Source: Brevundimonas sp.
Lineage (GTDB): Bacteria; Pseudomonadota; Alphaproteobacteria; Caulobacterales; Caulobacteraceae
Assembly: GCF_030682035.1 (NCBI RefSeq)
Contig: NZ_JAUXQZ010000047.1
Location: 1-64,000 of the forward strand
DNA: 64,000 nt
Direction of reading: 5' to 3'
Shown here: positions 20,392 through 28,859 of the stretch, piece by piece
Layout: every line of letters starts with the position of its first letter
Numbering within the stretch: position 1 is the first letter of the stretch
Program-made: the position numbers and the translations under genes
Notes under the pieces: model-generated
Databases searched by the model: none
Seen by the model: only the letters and a program-made list of their open reading frames with translations
What the model was told of the DNA's origin: nothing

Positions 20392-21534
20392 TCAGGCGGC
20401 GGCGCTGACCTGGGCCTTTGCCGGCAGCGGATCGTGATCCAGCCGCTCCATCAGATAGGCCAGATCCTCACGTGGCGCGTTGGGGCGCTGGGTCAGGAAG
20501 CGCTCCAGCATCTGCTGGCGGAAGGCGTCGCCGGACGTATCCACGCCCTCGGCCTGAAGCGTGCGCCATGTATCTACTCCAGCGCGATAGGCTTGAAACA
20601 GGCGCGGCGGCAGGCCCGCCCGATCATAAATGGCCTTCAACCCCAAAGGCCCGGCGTCATGGATCATCAGCCAGGCTCGCGCGTGCGGCGTCCCGGCCAG
20701 TTCAGCCACCCCGTGTTCAAACAGGGCCATCTGTCCCCGCGCCAGCGCCCTCAGCAACAGCGAGGCGGTCAAAACCCGGCGTGCGTTCAGCTTGGCGACG
20801 AACTGCGGCAAGTCGGCCTGGCTTGACGCCTGGTCGACCAGATCCACCGTGGCGCGTTCGCGGGCGAAGGCGGCGAGGCGGATCGCGGTCTCCGGGGCCA
20901 CCGCATGGCGGGTGACCAGATGCTCGCGGACAGCTTCGGAGGCCAGCTCAACCAGCCGCTCCGTCACGGACAACGGCAAAACCTGACGGTAGGCTATGGC
21001 GGCGACAATCTCGGGCGAGGTCCCGAAGCGGTCGATGCAGCGGCCCAGCGCCGCCTCGGCGATATCGGCGTTGTCGTTGGCGGACAGGGTGCGCACAGCC
21101 TGTTCGCAGCCCACCTCGGCCAGCTCGGTCGCCACGTCCCGGCCGACATCAGGTCGGCCGGCCACGGCGACCTGACGCAGCGGCGATCCAGCCTGAACGA
21201 TCTCGATCAGATCCTCATCAGTGAAGGCCGGTGAGAAATTGATCAGCGGCAAGGCGACGCTGTCGACATCGGCCGCCAGCTTGCGCGCGACATCCCGGGG
21301 AATCAGGTCCGAGGCTTTCAACGTCACCGCCATCGCGCGCCGCACCAGTTCGGCCGCGTCCTGGGCCAGCATGCGCAAGATTTTCCGTGCCGCCTCGCGG
21401 TCCTCGTCATGGAGTTCCGCCTTCTCCATGCTGCGGCACAGCTTGTGGGCCGCAGCGGCGCGCTCGTCCTCGTCCGTCGCCTTGATCAGGCGGCGGATGT
21501 CGATCTCGGTCAGGCGGGCTCGGTAGGCGGTCAT
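20392..21534 (-). CDS. DUF2336 domain-containing protein (second copy)
   Basis: 380 residues, helical throughout. DUF2336 landmarks are ARKILRMLAQDAAELVRRAMAVTLKAS, FTDEDLIEIVQAGSPLRQVAVAGRPDVGRDVATELAEVG, and ASLLLRALARGQMALFEHGVAELAG. It matches the 17836 protein in length and in motif order (FTDEDLIEI versus [20 protein letters not shown] versus [11 protein letters not shown]) but is clearly diverged. The function is unknown. It starts at ATG 21534, and a loose TTAA-N7-TTCA element lies about 40 bp upstream. Confidence 0.85.
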   Translation of the reverse strand: MTAYRARLTEIDIRRLIKATDEDERAAAAHKLCRSMEKAELHDEDREAARKILRMLAQDAAELVRRAMAVTLKASDLIPRDVARKLAADVDSVALPLINFSPAFTDEDLIEIVQAGSPLRQVAVAGRPDVGRDVATELAEVGCEQAVRTLSANDNADIAEAALGRCIDRFGTSPEIVAAIAYRQVLPLSVTERLVELASEAVREHLVTRHAVAPETAIRLAAFARERATVDLVDQASSQADLPQFVAKLNARRVLTASLLLRALARGQMALFEHGVAELAGTPHARAWLMIHDAGPLGLKAIYDRAGLPPRLFQAYRAGVDTWRTLQAEGVDTSGDAFRQQMLERFLTQRPNAPREDLAYLMERLDHDPLPAKAQVSAAA

Positions 21535-21609
21535 GGGCGGGTCCAGGCTTTGTCGCTCAGCATCGGCCCTGCATCCTTAACGGGCGGTTCACCATCGCCG
21601 GATTCGGGA

Positions 21610-22404
21610 TCAGAGGCTCTTGCTTGCTTCCGGAGCGAAAGCGCCGCCGAAGCCGCCGCTCTTGCCATCTCCGTCCTGTCCTATCAGCAAGGCCAGCAGG
21701 CTCTGATCCTGTTTCAGCCGGTCCAGCCGGGCCGCCAGCATCCGGTCCCGCTCGGTCAGGTCCGGCGCGGCCGGCGTAGCGCTCGCCGGGGCGGGCGCTC
21801 CATCGCCGGCGCTGCGTTGCAGATTGGCGTGCACCTCGGCCACCGTCGCGGGCCGACCGTCGCGGTAGAAGATGGACCGATTGGCGGCGGCTGCTTCGGG
21901 GAAGAGCGTCACAGCGCTGGCGCCCGGCCGCCGGTCCACGGCGTCCATCAACTGCGCCGCCCCTGCTGGTCCAAGGAAATGCGCGGCGTAGAGGTCGCCC
22001 GCGCCCGGTTCGCGCCCGGACCTGCCTCGCAGATAGGCGGCGTTCGACGCCGTCAGCTCCGCCGCCATGGTCGAGGCCGCCTGCGGGTCGAACCGCAGAT
22101 CCAGCACGACGTTGCGCGCCGAACCCTCGACCCGCCAGCGTCCGTCCCCGCCGCGATAGATCAGGTCCGCGTACTGGCCGTAGCCGTGCTTGGCCCCATG
22201 CGCTTTCACGGTTCCGAGCCAGGTCTGTTCGATGAACTGGAACAGGCCCGCCGCCGATGAGGTTCGAGCCCGAGCCGAGGGGTTCATCGCGCTTTCGCGA
22301 CGTGCCGTCCGAACGAGGAAATCAGCGTCCACGCCCGTGGCGTTCGAGGCGCGCCGAATGGCTGCCTCAACCCCGCCGACGGATGGAATCGCTCCGATAT
22401 TCAT
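21610..22404 (-). CDS. Lytic transglycosylase, SLT domain
   Basis: 264 residues with no obvious signal peptide. The catalytic Glu37 is in RRESAMNPSARARTSSAAGLFQFIEQTW, the SLT motif (ES, AxGLxQF). The C-terminal third has the low-complexity PAPASATPAAP and a coiled segment. It cleaves peptidoglycan glycan strands. The absence of a Sec signal is shared by flagellar-assembly transglycosylases, and Caulobacter PleA is of this general class; equivalence to PleA is only a suggestion. A CtrA-like box lies 26-40 bp upstream. Confidence 0.8.
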   Translation of the reverse strand: MNIGAIPSVGGVEAAIRRASNATGVDADFLVRTARRESAMNPSARARTSSAAGLFQFIEQTWLGTVKAHGAKHGYGQYADLIYRGGDGRWRVEGSARNVVLDLRFDPQAASTMAAELTASNAAYLRGRSGREPGAGDLYAAHFLGPAGAAQLMDAVDRRPGASAVTLFPEAAAANRSIFYRDGRPATVAEVHANLQRSAGDGAPAPASATPAAPDLTERDRMLAARLDRLKQDQSLLALLIGQDGDGKSGGFGGAFAPEASKSL

Positions 22405-22429
22405 GAGTCATGACGCTGAGGGTTCGTGG

Positions 22430-22444
22430 TTAACCAAATCCTAA
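22430..22444 (-). promoter_or_regulatory. CtrA-like box upstream of the transglycosylase gene
   Basis: TTAA-CCAAATC-CTAA matches TTAA-N7-TTAA at seven of eight positions. It lies 26-40 bp before the start of the transglycosylase and 158-172 bp before the divergent TonB-like gene. A cell-cycle-controlled transglycosylase would make sense in Caulobacterales, but the match is only sequence-based. Confidence 0.35.
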
Positions 22445-22601
22445 TAACCGCCGGAGCGTCCACAGCCACTTAACTTTCATCCAGCCGCGCCGCCACGGTG
22501 GCGCTTTCAAGGCGAAGCTTGCCCCAAACTTGCCGCCAGGTCAGCGCTCACCTTGTCCGTGGGACGCTGTGGGGACGGCGATAGACAGGGATGAGACGGC
22601 C

Positions 22602-23333
22602 ATGATGATCGAGACAGCAGGCGGCCCCGGACTGGTGAGCCCCATCGACTTCCACGAACGCAAGACTCCGCGGTTCTCGAAAGCGACCTGGGTCGCGGTC
22701 GGTATCGTCGTCGCGGCCCATGTCGGCCTCGGCGCGGCGATGTACTATCAACGGTTCGAGATGCCGCAAGTGGAGGCGCCGCCACAGCAAAATCCGTTCG
22801 ACGTCACCATGGTCCGGCCGGAGCCCAAACCCCTCCCCGAGCCCAGGCCCATCGACCCCGCTCCGCCCAACACCCGGGTCAACGAACCGACGACCCCGGC
22901 GCGCGATGTCGAGACCGTGGTCGTGACCCAAGGCGAGACAGTCGCCGACAGCACCACCATCACCACAACGACCCGGTCGCCCGACCCCGTGGACGACGCC
23001 GCGCCGGTCGAGACGGTTCGCCCGACGCCGTCGGCGGTCATCACCAACCCCAGTTGGTCGCGCCAGCCGTCGGCCGATCAGATGATGCGGGCCTATCCGG
23101 AACGGGCGATCGCGGCGGGGGTGGCGGGTTCGGCGTCGCTGAACTGCCTGGTGCTGCCCACGGGTGCGGTGACTGACTGTAACGTCACGCGGGAGACGCC
23201 CGGCGGCTATGGTTTCGGTAGGGCGGCGCAGAGCCTGTCGCGCCAGTTCCGGGTTAATCCGCGCACCGTTAACGGCGCCGCGGAGGGGTCGCGGGTGAGC
23301 GTCAACCTGCGCTTCAACCCGCCGGTGGACTGA
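22602..23333 (+). CDS. TonB-like energy transducer
   Basis: 243 residues from ATG 22602; the adjacent ATG 22605 is equivalent. There is a short cytoplasmic N terminus, one membrane anchor at about 30-47 (WVAVGIVVAAHVGLGAAM), and a Pro-rich periplasmic linker with many Pro-Glu/Pro-Lys pairs (about 65-105). The TonB C-terminal fold starts near 155 (YPERAIAAGVAGSASLNCLVLPTGAVTDCNVTRE). It carries proton-motive energy from ExbBD to outer-membrane receptors. No exbBD genes are nearby. A second TonB-like gene lies at 53349-54080. Confidence 0.87.
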   Translation: MMIETAGGPGLVSPIDFHERKTPRFSKATWVAVGIVVAAHVGLGAAMYYQRFEMPQVEAPPQQNPFDVTMVRPEPKPLPEPRPIDPAPPNTRVNEPTTPARDVETVVVTQGETVADSTTITTTTRSPDPVDDAAPVETVRPTPSAVITNPSWSRQPSADQMMRAYPERAIAAGVAGSASLNCLVLPTGAVTDCNVTRETPGGYGFGRAAQSLSRQFRVNPRTVNGAAEGSRVSVNLRFNPPVD

Positions 23334-24344
23334 TCAGGCGAACCTGAGCGGATCGAGGGCGGCGGCGTCCGCCATGGGCGTCCTGCCCTCGATTCCGTCC
23401 GCTGTAATCCGGGCGACGAGCGGCCCCATCAGCCAGCCGTTGCGTCGCGGCGCCAAGGCCAGGTGCAGGCCCGGCTCGCCCGAGGGGCCGGCCAGCGGCA
23501 GGCCGTCGGCGGTCGCGCCGCGAATGCCGACCCTGGTCGGCCCGGCGTCGCCCGTCACCTCCAGCAAGGCCAGACCGGCCTCGACCTGCCGCACGGCCTC
23601 GTCCGGATCGGGCTCGAGATCGCGGCGGCCGGGCTCCATGGTGGCGCCGATGACCACGCCGCCCTCGCAGGGCGCGGCATAGACGCCGGGGTCTCTGACC
23701 ACCCGGCGCGGGGTCGCTGTGGCGACGAATGTCAGTTGGCCGCGGATCGGCGTGATGGCCGATACACAGGCGGCGACGGAGCTCGGCAGGCCGGGAACAG
23801 GCTCCCCGGCGCCGGTAGCCAGCACCACCGTGGCGCTGAACCAGACACGGCCGTCGCCCAATTCGACCCGCCAACGGCGGGCGTCGCCGGCCAGGCGTGC
23901 GACCTGGCCCCGCACCATCGCGAGACCCGACGTCCGCGCCAGCGCCTTCAAGGCCGGAGCGACCTCGACGCGCCAGTCTTCGGGGGTGGTCAGGCCGTCT
24001 GGGTTCAGTTGGGCGTCAAAGCCGAGCAAGCAGAGGCGGGCAACCGCAGCCTCGGCCTCTGGTCCACGCCAATCCGCGCCCTCGCGCAGCAGCTTCAGCC
24101 CTTGGGACTCTGCGAAGACGGGCCAAAGGTCGCGGGCGCGCTTCAGCAGGGCGGCGCGCGAGGCGGTCAAGTCCTCCGACAGACTCTCCAGCGCCGGGGC
24201 GATCATGCCGGCGGCGATGGAGGAAGCGTTCGGGCCGCCTGGGTCGATGACGGTCACGGCGTGGCCGCGCGCGGCCAGTTCGGCCGCTGTGCAGAGGCCG
24301 AGCACACCGGCGCCGATGACGATCACATCAGGGGAGGAAGCCAC
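23334..24344 (-). CDS. FAD-dependent amino-acid oxidase, glycine oxidase (ThiO)-like
   Basis: 336 residues. The Rossmann dinucleotide motif is at the N terminus (VIVIGAGVLGLCTAAELAARGHAVTVID), with a C-terminal TRVGIRGATADGLPLAG, typical of DAO-family glycine oxidases. ThiO oxidises glycine to iminoglycine for thiazole synthesis. No other thiamine genes or TPP riboswitch are nearby, so a D-amino-acid oxidase role is equally possible. Its stop coincides with the end of the convergent TonB-like gene (23333/23334), leaving no intergenic space. Confidence 0.8.
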   Translation of the reverse strand: MASSPDVIVIGAGVLGLCTAAELAARGHAVTVIDPGGPNASSIAAGMIAPALESLSEDLTASRAALLKRARDLWPVFAESQGLKLLREGADWRGPEAEAAVARLCLLGFDAQLNPDGLTTPEDWRVEVAPALKALARTSGLAMVRGQVARLAGDARRWRVELGDGRVWFSATVVLATGAGEPVPGLPSSVAACVSAITPIRGQLTFVATATPRRVVRDPGVYAAPCEGGVVIGATMEPGRRDLEPDPDEAVRQVEAGLALLEVTGDAGPTRVGIRGATADGLPLAGPSGEPGLHLALAPRRNGWLMGPLVARITADGIEGRTPMADAAALDPLRFA

Positions 24345-24375
24345 GGGCGATCAGATCGACCGCCCGGGCTCGGAA

Positions 24376-24440
24376 TGCAAGGCGCTATCGCGAACGACAC
24401 GGTCGTTCGCTGCTTGAGCCCGGTTGCAAGGCGCTATCGC
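24376..24440. repeat. 16-bp direct repeat flanking a perfect hairpin
   Basis: TGCAAGGCGCTATCGC occurs at 24376-24391 and again at 24425-24440. Between them a perfect 9-bp inverted repeat (GCGAACGAC/GTCGTTCGC, 24390-24410) has a 3-base loop. The second repeat ends in the pckG stop codon. The hairpin may be the pckG terminator, but no T-run follows. The direct repeat could be the trace of a small duplication. Confidence 0.6.
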
Positions 24441-26287
24441 TACTCCGCCGCGATGGCTGCCGCGCGGGCGCCCCCGATGCGCGCGACAAGCGCCGCGTGC
24501 TGCTCCCACAGCGCCGCGGGCAGGCGATCGCCGAACTGGGCGTAAAAGTCCGGGATCAGCGACGCCTCCTCGGCCCAGACGGCGGCGTCAACGTCCAGCA
24601 GGGTCGACAGGTCGGCGTCCGACAGGGTCAGGCCCGACAGGTCCAACGCCCCGCGGGTCGGTACGCGCCCGACCGGCGTGTCGACGGCCTCGGCCTCGCC
24701 GTCCAGACGTTCCGAAATCCACTTGAGGACGCGGGCGTTGTCGCCAAAGCCCGGCCAGACGAACTTGCCTTCGTCGTTCTTGCGGAACCAGTTGACGAAA
24801 TAGAGGCGCGGCAGCCTGGCCGCCTCGGTGCGCCCGTCCATCGACAGCCAGTGGGCGAAATAGTCGCCCATGTTGTAGCCGCAGAAGGGCAGCATGGCGA
24901 AGGGATCGCGGCGCAGGGTCCCGATGGCGTTCTCGGCGGCGGCGGTGCCTTCCGAGGCCACGGTCGAACCCATGAACACGCCATGTTCCCAGTCAAAGGC
25001 CTCCGTCACCAGCGGCACGGCCGAGGCGCGGCGGCCGCCGAACAGGATGGCGTCGATCGGCACGCCCATCGGATCCTCCCATTCCGGCGCGATGGTCGGG
25101 CATTGCGAGGCCGGAGCGGCGAAGCGGGCGTTGGGGTGGGCGGCGGGCTCGCCGGATGCCGGGTCATGGGCGGCGCCCTTCCAGTTGGTCAGGCCTTCGG
25201 GGGCCACCTTGGTCAGACCTTCCCACCACACGTCATTGTCGGCGGTCAGGGCCGTGTTGGTGAAAACGGTGTTGGAACCCATCGTGGCCAAGGCGTTCTG
25301 GTTGGTGTTGCGGCTCGTGCCCGGGGCGACTCCGAAGAAACCGGCTTCCGGATTGACGGCATACAGGCGGCCGTCGTCGCCGAAGCGCATCCAGGCTATG
25401 TCGTCGCCGATGGTCTCGGCGGTCCAGCCGGGAATGGTCGGCTGGAGCATGGCCAGGTTGGTCTTGCCGCAGGCCGAAGGGAAGGCGGCGGCGACGTATT
25501 TGGCGCGGCCCTTTGGATCGGTCAGCTTGAGGATCAGCATGTGCTCGGCCAGCCAGCCCTCATCGCGGGCCATGACCGAGGCGATGCGCAGGGCATAGCA
25601 TTTCTTGCCCAGCAGGGCGTTGCCGCCATAGCCAGAGCCATAGGACCAGATCTCGCGGGTTTCGGGATAGTGGACGATCCACTTGTCCTCGTTGCACGGC
25701 CAGGACACATCGGCCTGGCCCTCAGCCAGCGGCGCGCCGAGGGTGTGAACGGCGGGCACGAAGACACCGTCGTCGCCCAGCACGTCCAGCGCGGGCTGGC
25801 CCATGCGGGTCATGACGCCCATCGAGACGGCGACATAGCCGCTGTCGGTGATCTCGACGCCGAGGGCGCTGATCTTCGAGCCCAGCGGGCCCATCGAGAA
25901 CGGCACGACATACATGGTCCGGCCCGCCATGCAGCCGTCGAACAGGCCGTTCAGGCGGGCGCGCATCCCGACCGGATCGGCCCAGTTGTTGGTCGGGCCG
26001 GCGTCGATCTCATTGGCCGAACAGATGAAGGTGCGGCTCTCGACGCGGGCGACATCCTTGGGATCCGAGGCGGCGTAGTAGCAGCCGGGCCTTTTCGTCT
26101 GGTCCAGTTCGCGCAGCGTGCCCCTGCCGATCAGGTCGGCGACGATGACGGCCTTTTCGGCCTCCGAACCGTCGCACCAGTGGACGCGGGCAGGCTTGGT
26201 CAGGTCGGCGATCTGCTCGACCCAGGCGACGAGACCGGCGTGGCTGGTCGGGGCCGGGTGAAGGCCCTGTATGGCGGATGCGGTCAC
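24440..26287 (-). CDS. pckG: Phosphoenolpyruvate carboxykinase (GTP)
   Basis: 615 residues. It converts oxaloacetate and GTP to PEP, the gluconeogenic step. The kinase P-loop [16 protein letters not shown] identifies the GTP-type enzyme, and [11 protein letters not shown] and the guanine-binding FRKNDEG segment fit. Two GTG codons compete: 26293, and 26287, which sits about 7 bases after AGGAG. I choose 26287. A perfect 18-bp palindrome lies 51-68 bp upstream of this start, a likely operator for carbon-source control. Confidence 0.95.
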   Translation of the reverse strand: MTASAIQGLHPAPTSHAGLVAWVEQIADLTKPARVHWCDGSEAEKAVIVADLIGRGTLRELDQTKRPGCYYAASDPKDVARVESRTFICSANEIDAGPTNNWADPVGMRARLNGLFDGCMAGRTMYVVPFSMGPLGSKISALGVEITDSGYVAVSMGVMTRMGQPALDVLGDDGVFVPAVHTLGAPLAEGQADVSWPCNEDKWIVHYPETREIWSYGSGYGGNALLGKKCYALRIASVMARDEGWLAEHMLILKLTDPKGRAKYVAAAFPSACGKTNLAMLQPTIPGWTAETIGDDIAWMRFGDDGRLYAVNPEAGFFGVAPGTSRNTNQNALATMGSNTVFTNTALTADNDVWWEGLTKVAPEGLTNWKGAAHDPASGEPAAHPNARFAAPASQCPTIAPEWEDPMGVPIDAILFGGRRASAVPLVTEAFDWEHGVFMGSTVASEGTAAAENAIGTLRRDPFAMLPFCGYNMGDYFAHWLSMDGRTEAARLPRLYFVNWFRKNDEGKFVWPGFGDNARVLKWISERLDGEAEAVDTPVGRVPTRGALDLSGLTLSDADLSTLLDVDAAVWAEEASLIPDFYAQFGDRLPAALWEQHAALVARIGGARAAAIAAE

Positions 26288-26337
26288 AATCACTCTCCTG
26301 AACGTCGCCCGGCGATCTGCGCCGCCATGGCTCTCCC

Positions 26338-26355
26338 TTGCGTGATATCACGCAA
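26338..26355 (-). promoter_or_regulatory. Perfect 18-bp palindrome upstream of pckG, candidate operator
   Basis: TTGCGTGATATCACGCAA is fully self-complementary. It lies 51-68 bp before the chosen pckG start and 138 bp before the divergent methyltransferase gene. Its size and two-fold symmetry fit a dimeric repressor or activator. The centre (AT/AT) differs from the CG centre typical of LacI-family sites such as that of the rhizobial pckA regulator PckR, so I do not name the regulator. Confidence 0.65.
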
Positions 26356-26492
26356 TGTTTCAGGGGCGGAATGACATCTAAGGCGACGCGGCGTCAACCA
26401 ATGCACGTTTCAACCTCTCGCGAGCGGGTCGCCCGGCGGGGCCTGCATATTTCCGGTCGCGGAGAGGGGCGACGCGGGGTATCGGGACGGTC

Positions 26493-27125
26493 ATGCAGAC
26501 GTTGGACCCGATGACCGCGACTCCCTCGGGCGCCCTCGCCTCGCCCGCCGTGGCGCGGAATACGCGGCCGATCCTCGAGGTGCTCAAGGCCCATATGCCG
26601 GGGCGGGGGCGGGTGCTGGAGATCGCCGCCGGCTCGGGCGAGCACGCCGTGGCCTTCGCAGCCGCCCTGCCGGGGCTCGACTGGACGCCCAGCGATCCCG
26701 GCGTCGAGGCTCGGGCCAGCATCACGGCCTGGGCGACGGCGGCGAGCCTGCCGAACCTGCGCCCACCGCTGGCCTTGGACGTGCTGGACCCGGCGACCTG
26801 GCCCAAGGAGCCGCTGCAGGCCGTGGTCTGCATCAACATGATCCATATCAGCCCGTGGGCGGCGACCGAGGGGCTGATGGCGCTGGCGGGGAGCCGGCTG
26901 GCGACCGGCGGCCTGCTGGTCCTGTACGGGCCGTATCGCGAGGCCGACGTTCCGCTGGCGGCCTCCAACGCGGCCTTTGACGAAAGCCTGAAGGCCCGCG
27001 ATCCGGACTGGGGGCTGAGGGATCTGGACGCCGTGGTGGCGGCGGCGAAGGCCGAGGGGCTGGCGCTGACGCGGCGGGTCGAAATGCCGGCGAACAATCT
27101 GATGCTGTTGTTCCGACGGGTCTGA
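26493..27125 (+). CDS. DUF938 family methyltransferase-like protein
   Basis: 210 residues; ATG 26511 is an alternative start. A class I methyltransferase fold is indicated by the SAM motif VLEIAAGSGEHAVAFA, the acidic end of strand 2 in WTPSDPG, and VVCINMIHISPW. The segment RNTRPILEVLKAHM and the ending NNLMLLFRRV are DUF938 features. The substrate is unknown. It is divergent from pckG with about 200 bp between them. Confidence 0.82.
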   Translation: MQTLDPMTATPSGALASPAVARNTRPILEVLKAHMPGRGRVLEIAAGSGEHAVAFAAALPGLDWTPSDPGVEARASITAWATAASLPNLRPPLALDVLDPATWPKEPLQAVVCINMIHISPWAATEGLMALAGSRLATGGLLVLYGPYREADVPLAASNAAFDESLKARDPDWGLRDLDAVVAAAKAEGLALTRRVEMPANNLMLLFRRV

Positions 27126-27201
27126 CCGGCCCCTTGTGCTTCCGGCGGGGATGTGGCGGCATTCCCGGCGAAGCTGGCTGAACCTTATCGAAAGCGCCGA
27201 C

Positions 27202-27705
27202 ATGAAACGTCTCCTCCTGGCTCTGGCTGTTCTGGCCGTCGCGGCTCCGGCTTGGGGACAGACGCCACCGACGCCCGCGCCGGTCCCGGCTCCGGCTCCG
27301 CCCTATGGCGCGCCGATTGGGCTGGAGGCGGCGCAGGCGCTGATCGACCGGGCCATGGAGGCCGCCCGCGCCCGCGGCTTCCGCCTCGCGGTCGCCGTGG
27401 TCGAGCCGTCGGGGGAACTGGTCGCCTTCGGGCGGATGGACGACGTCCAGTATGGCTCGATCAATGTCGCCCAGGCCAAGGCCCGGTCCGCGGCCCGGTT
27501 CCGCAGCGCCACCGCCGCGGCGGAAGAGCGGCTGGCGGGCGGTCGCATGGCCCTGCTGGCCATCGACGGGCTGATGCCTGTCGCCGGCGGCGTGCCCATT
27601 GTCGTCGACGACCGGGTGGTCGGGGCCATCGGCGTGTCGGGCGCATCGTCGGCGCAGGACGACGAGGTGGCGCGGGCGGCCATCGCGGCAGTGACGGGCG
27701 GCTAG
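27202..27705 (+). CDS. Periplasmic GlcG/HbpS family haem-binding-like protein
   Basis: 167 residues from ATG 27202, with a Sec signal MKRLLLALAVLAVAAPAWG and a Pro-rich spacer (about 21-35). The GlcG/HbpS core is ALIDRAMEAARARGFRLAVAVVEPSGELVAFGRMDD through GVPIVVDDRVVGAIGVSGAS. Family members bind haem or cobalamin, or are found in glycolate loci. The longer frame from 27136 would bury the signal peptide and is rejected. No partner gene is evident. Confidence 0.82.
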   Translation: MKRLLLALAVLAVAAPAWGQTPPTPAPVPAPAPPYGAPIGLEAAQALIDRAMEAARARGFRLAVAVVEPSGELVAFGRMDDVQYGSINVAQAKARSAARFRSATAAAEERLAGGRMALLAIDGLMPVAGGVPIVVDDRVVGAIGVSGASSAQDDEVARAAIAAVTGG

Positions 27706-27736
27706 ACCCGGCTGCGCCTGACCGGTAGGACCCGGC

Positions 27737-28492
27737 ATGGCGTTTTCCCGAACCTATGACGGCGATGAGCCGGTCCGGATCAACAAATGGCTGGGCCAGA
27801 CCGGCGTCTGTTCGCGGCGCGAGGCGGACGCCCTGATCGCCGACGGCCTGGTCTCGGTCGAGGGCGAGGTGGTGACCGACGCGGGCCGCAAGCTGGAGCC
27901 CGGGCAGACCCTGACGCTGAGCGACCGAGCCACGGCGGCGCTGGCCGAGGGCGTGACCATCGTCATGCACAAGCCGCTGGGCTTCGTCTCGGGCCAGCCG
28001 GAGCCGGACAAGATCCCGGCGGTGCGGCTGATCACCGAGGCTAACCGGGTCGGACCCGGCGCAGTTCCGGCCGAGGACGCCTCCCTGCCCCCGATCGGGC
28101 GGCTGGACGAGGATTCGCGGGGCCTGTTGCTGCTGTCGTCGGACGGGGTGGTGGCCAAGGCGGTGATCGGGCCGCAGTCCGATCTGGACAAGGAGTATCT
28201 GGTCCGCGTGAGCGGCGACATCACCGAGAACAAGCTCAAATTGCTGCGTTTCGGCCTGATGCTGGACGGGCGCCAGTTGAAGGCCGCGCGGGTGAGCCGG
28301 ATGGAGTCCTTCCGGCTGAAATTCATCCTGCGCGAGGGCCGCAACCGCCAGATACGGCGGATGTGCGAGATGGTCGATCTCGAAGTTGTCGATTTGATCC
28401 GTGTACGGATCGGGCCGCTGAAGCTCGACAACCTGCCCGAGGGCCGGTGGCGGATGCTGACGCCTGAGGAGCGTACGGCGCTGGTCGGCTGA
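27737..28492 (+). CDS. S4-domain rRNA pseudouridine synthase, RsuA/RluF family
   Basis: 251 residues. The N-terminal S4 domain (RINKWLGQTGVCSRREADALIADGLVSVEG) is followed by the RsuA-type catalytic domain, with the nucleophilic Asp in PIGRLDEDSRGLLLLSSDG and the closing FILREGRNRQIRRMCE. Enzymes of this branch modify 23S or 16S rRNA (RluB, RluE, RluF, RsuA). LDKEYLVRVSGDIT is consistent with RluF, but the exact target is not determined. Confidence 0.9.
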   Translation: MAFSRTYDGDEPVRINKWLGQTGVCSRREADALIADGLVSVEGEVVTDAGRKLEPGQTLTLSDRATAALAEGVTIVMHKPLGFVSGQPEPDKIPAVRLITEANRVGPGAVPAEDASLPPIGRLDEDSRGLLLLSSDGVVAKAVIGPQSDLDKEYLVRVSGDITENKLKLLRFGLMLDGRQLKAARVSRMESFRLKFILREGRNRQIRRMCEMVDLEVVDLIRVRIGPLKLDNLPEGRWRMLTPEERTALVG

Positions 28493-28859
28493 AGGGGCGA
28501 AAGGGTACGATCCTGCTCTGAAAATTGCGGATCGAATTTCAGGAAGCGGACCCCCGGGGGTCGAAGGGCGGGCGCCGGATCCTGCGCGGACGCGGCGGGG
28601 GTTTGGAAGACTGTCAAAGACCGGCCCGGCGGGCATTTGACCAGTATGCACACACCTGCGTCAAAATTGGTCGCAGGCGCCTGCGGGCCGTCGTCCGCAG
28701 GGTCGGGACGGCGCCTTCGGGGCCGCAAAGGGCGAGATTATACGGGGCGGGAAGACACTGTTTCGGCGGCGGGAAACGGTTTGGCTTGTCCGGCGTTTGG
28801 CCCCTGCCCGACGGAAACACCGGCTGGCCCTCCGACCAGCAACCCCGTACAGGCCATCC
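28493..28859. other. 367-bp gap between pseudouridine synthase and histidine kinase genes
   Basis: No convincing gene. It holds an imperfect hairpin CTGAAAATT...AATTTCAG (28518-28542) just past the synthase gene, a perfect palindrome GACCCCCGGGGGTC (28549-28562), and another, CGCAGGCGCCTGCG (28672-28685). The upstream hairpin may end transcription. The histidine kinase promoter must lie here, but no clear hexamers stand out. Confidence 0.5.

Noticed and set aside
24345..24439. TPP riboswitch near the ThiO-like gene
   Set aside because: No CUGAGA-type thi-box sequence upstream of 24344 and no other thiamine genes nearby.
24497..26374. 625-codon plus-strand frame opposite pckG
   Set aside because: Shadow of pckG; no recognisable domain and no ribosome binding site.
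28672..28685. Palindrome CGCAGGCGCCTGCG as an operator
   Set aside because: Very GC-rich 14-mer about 175 bp from the kinase start with no second copy; could easily be chance.
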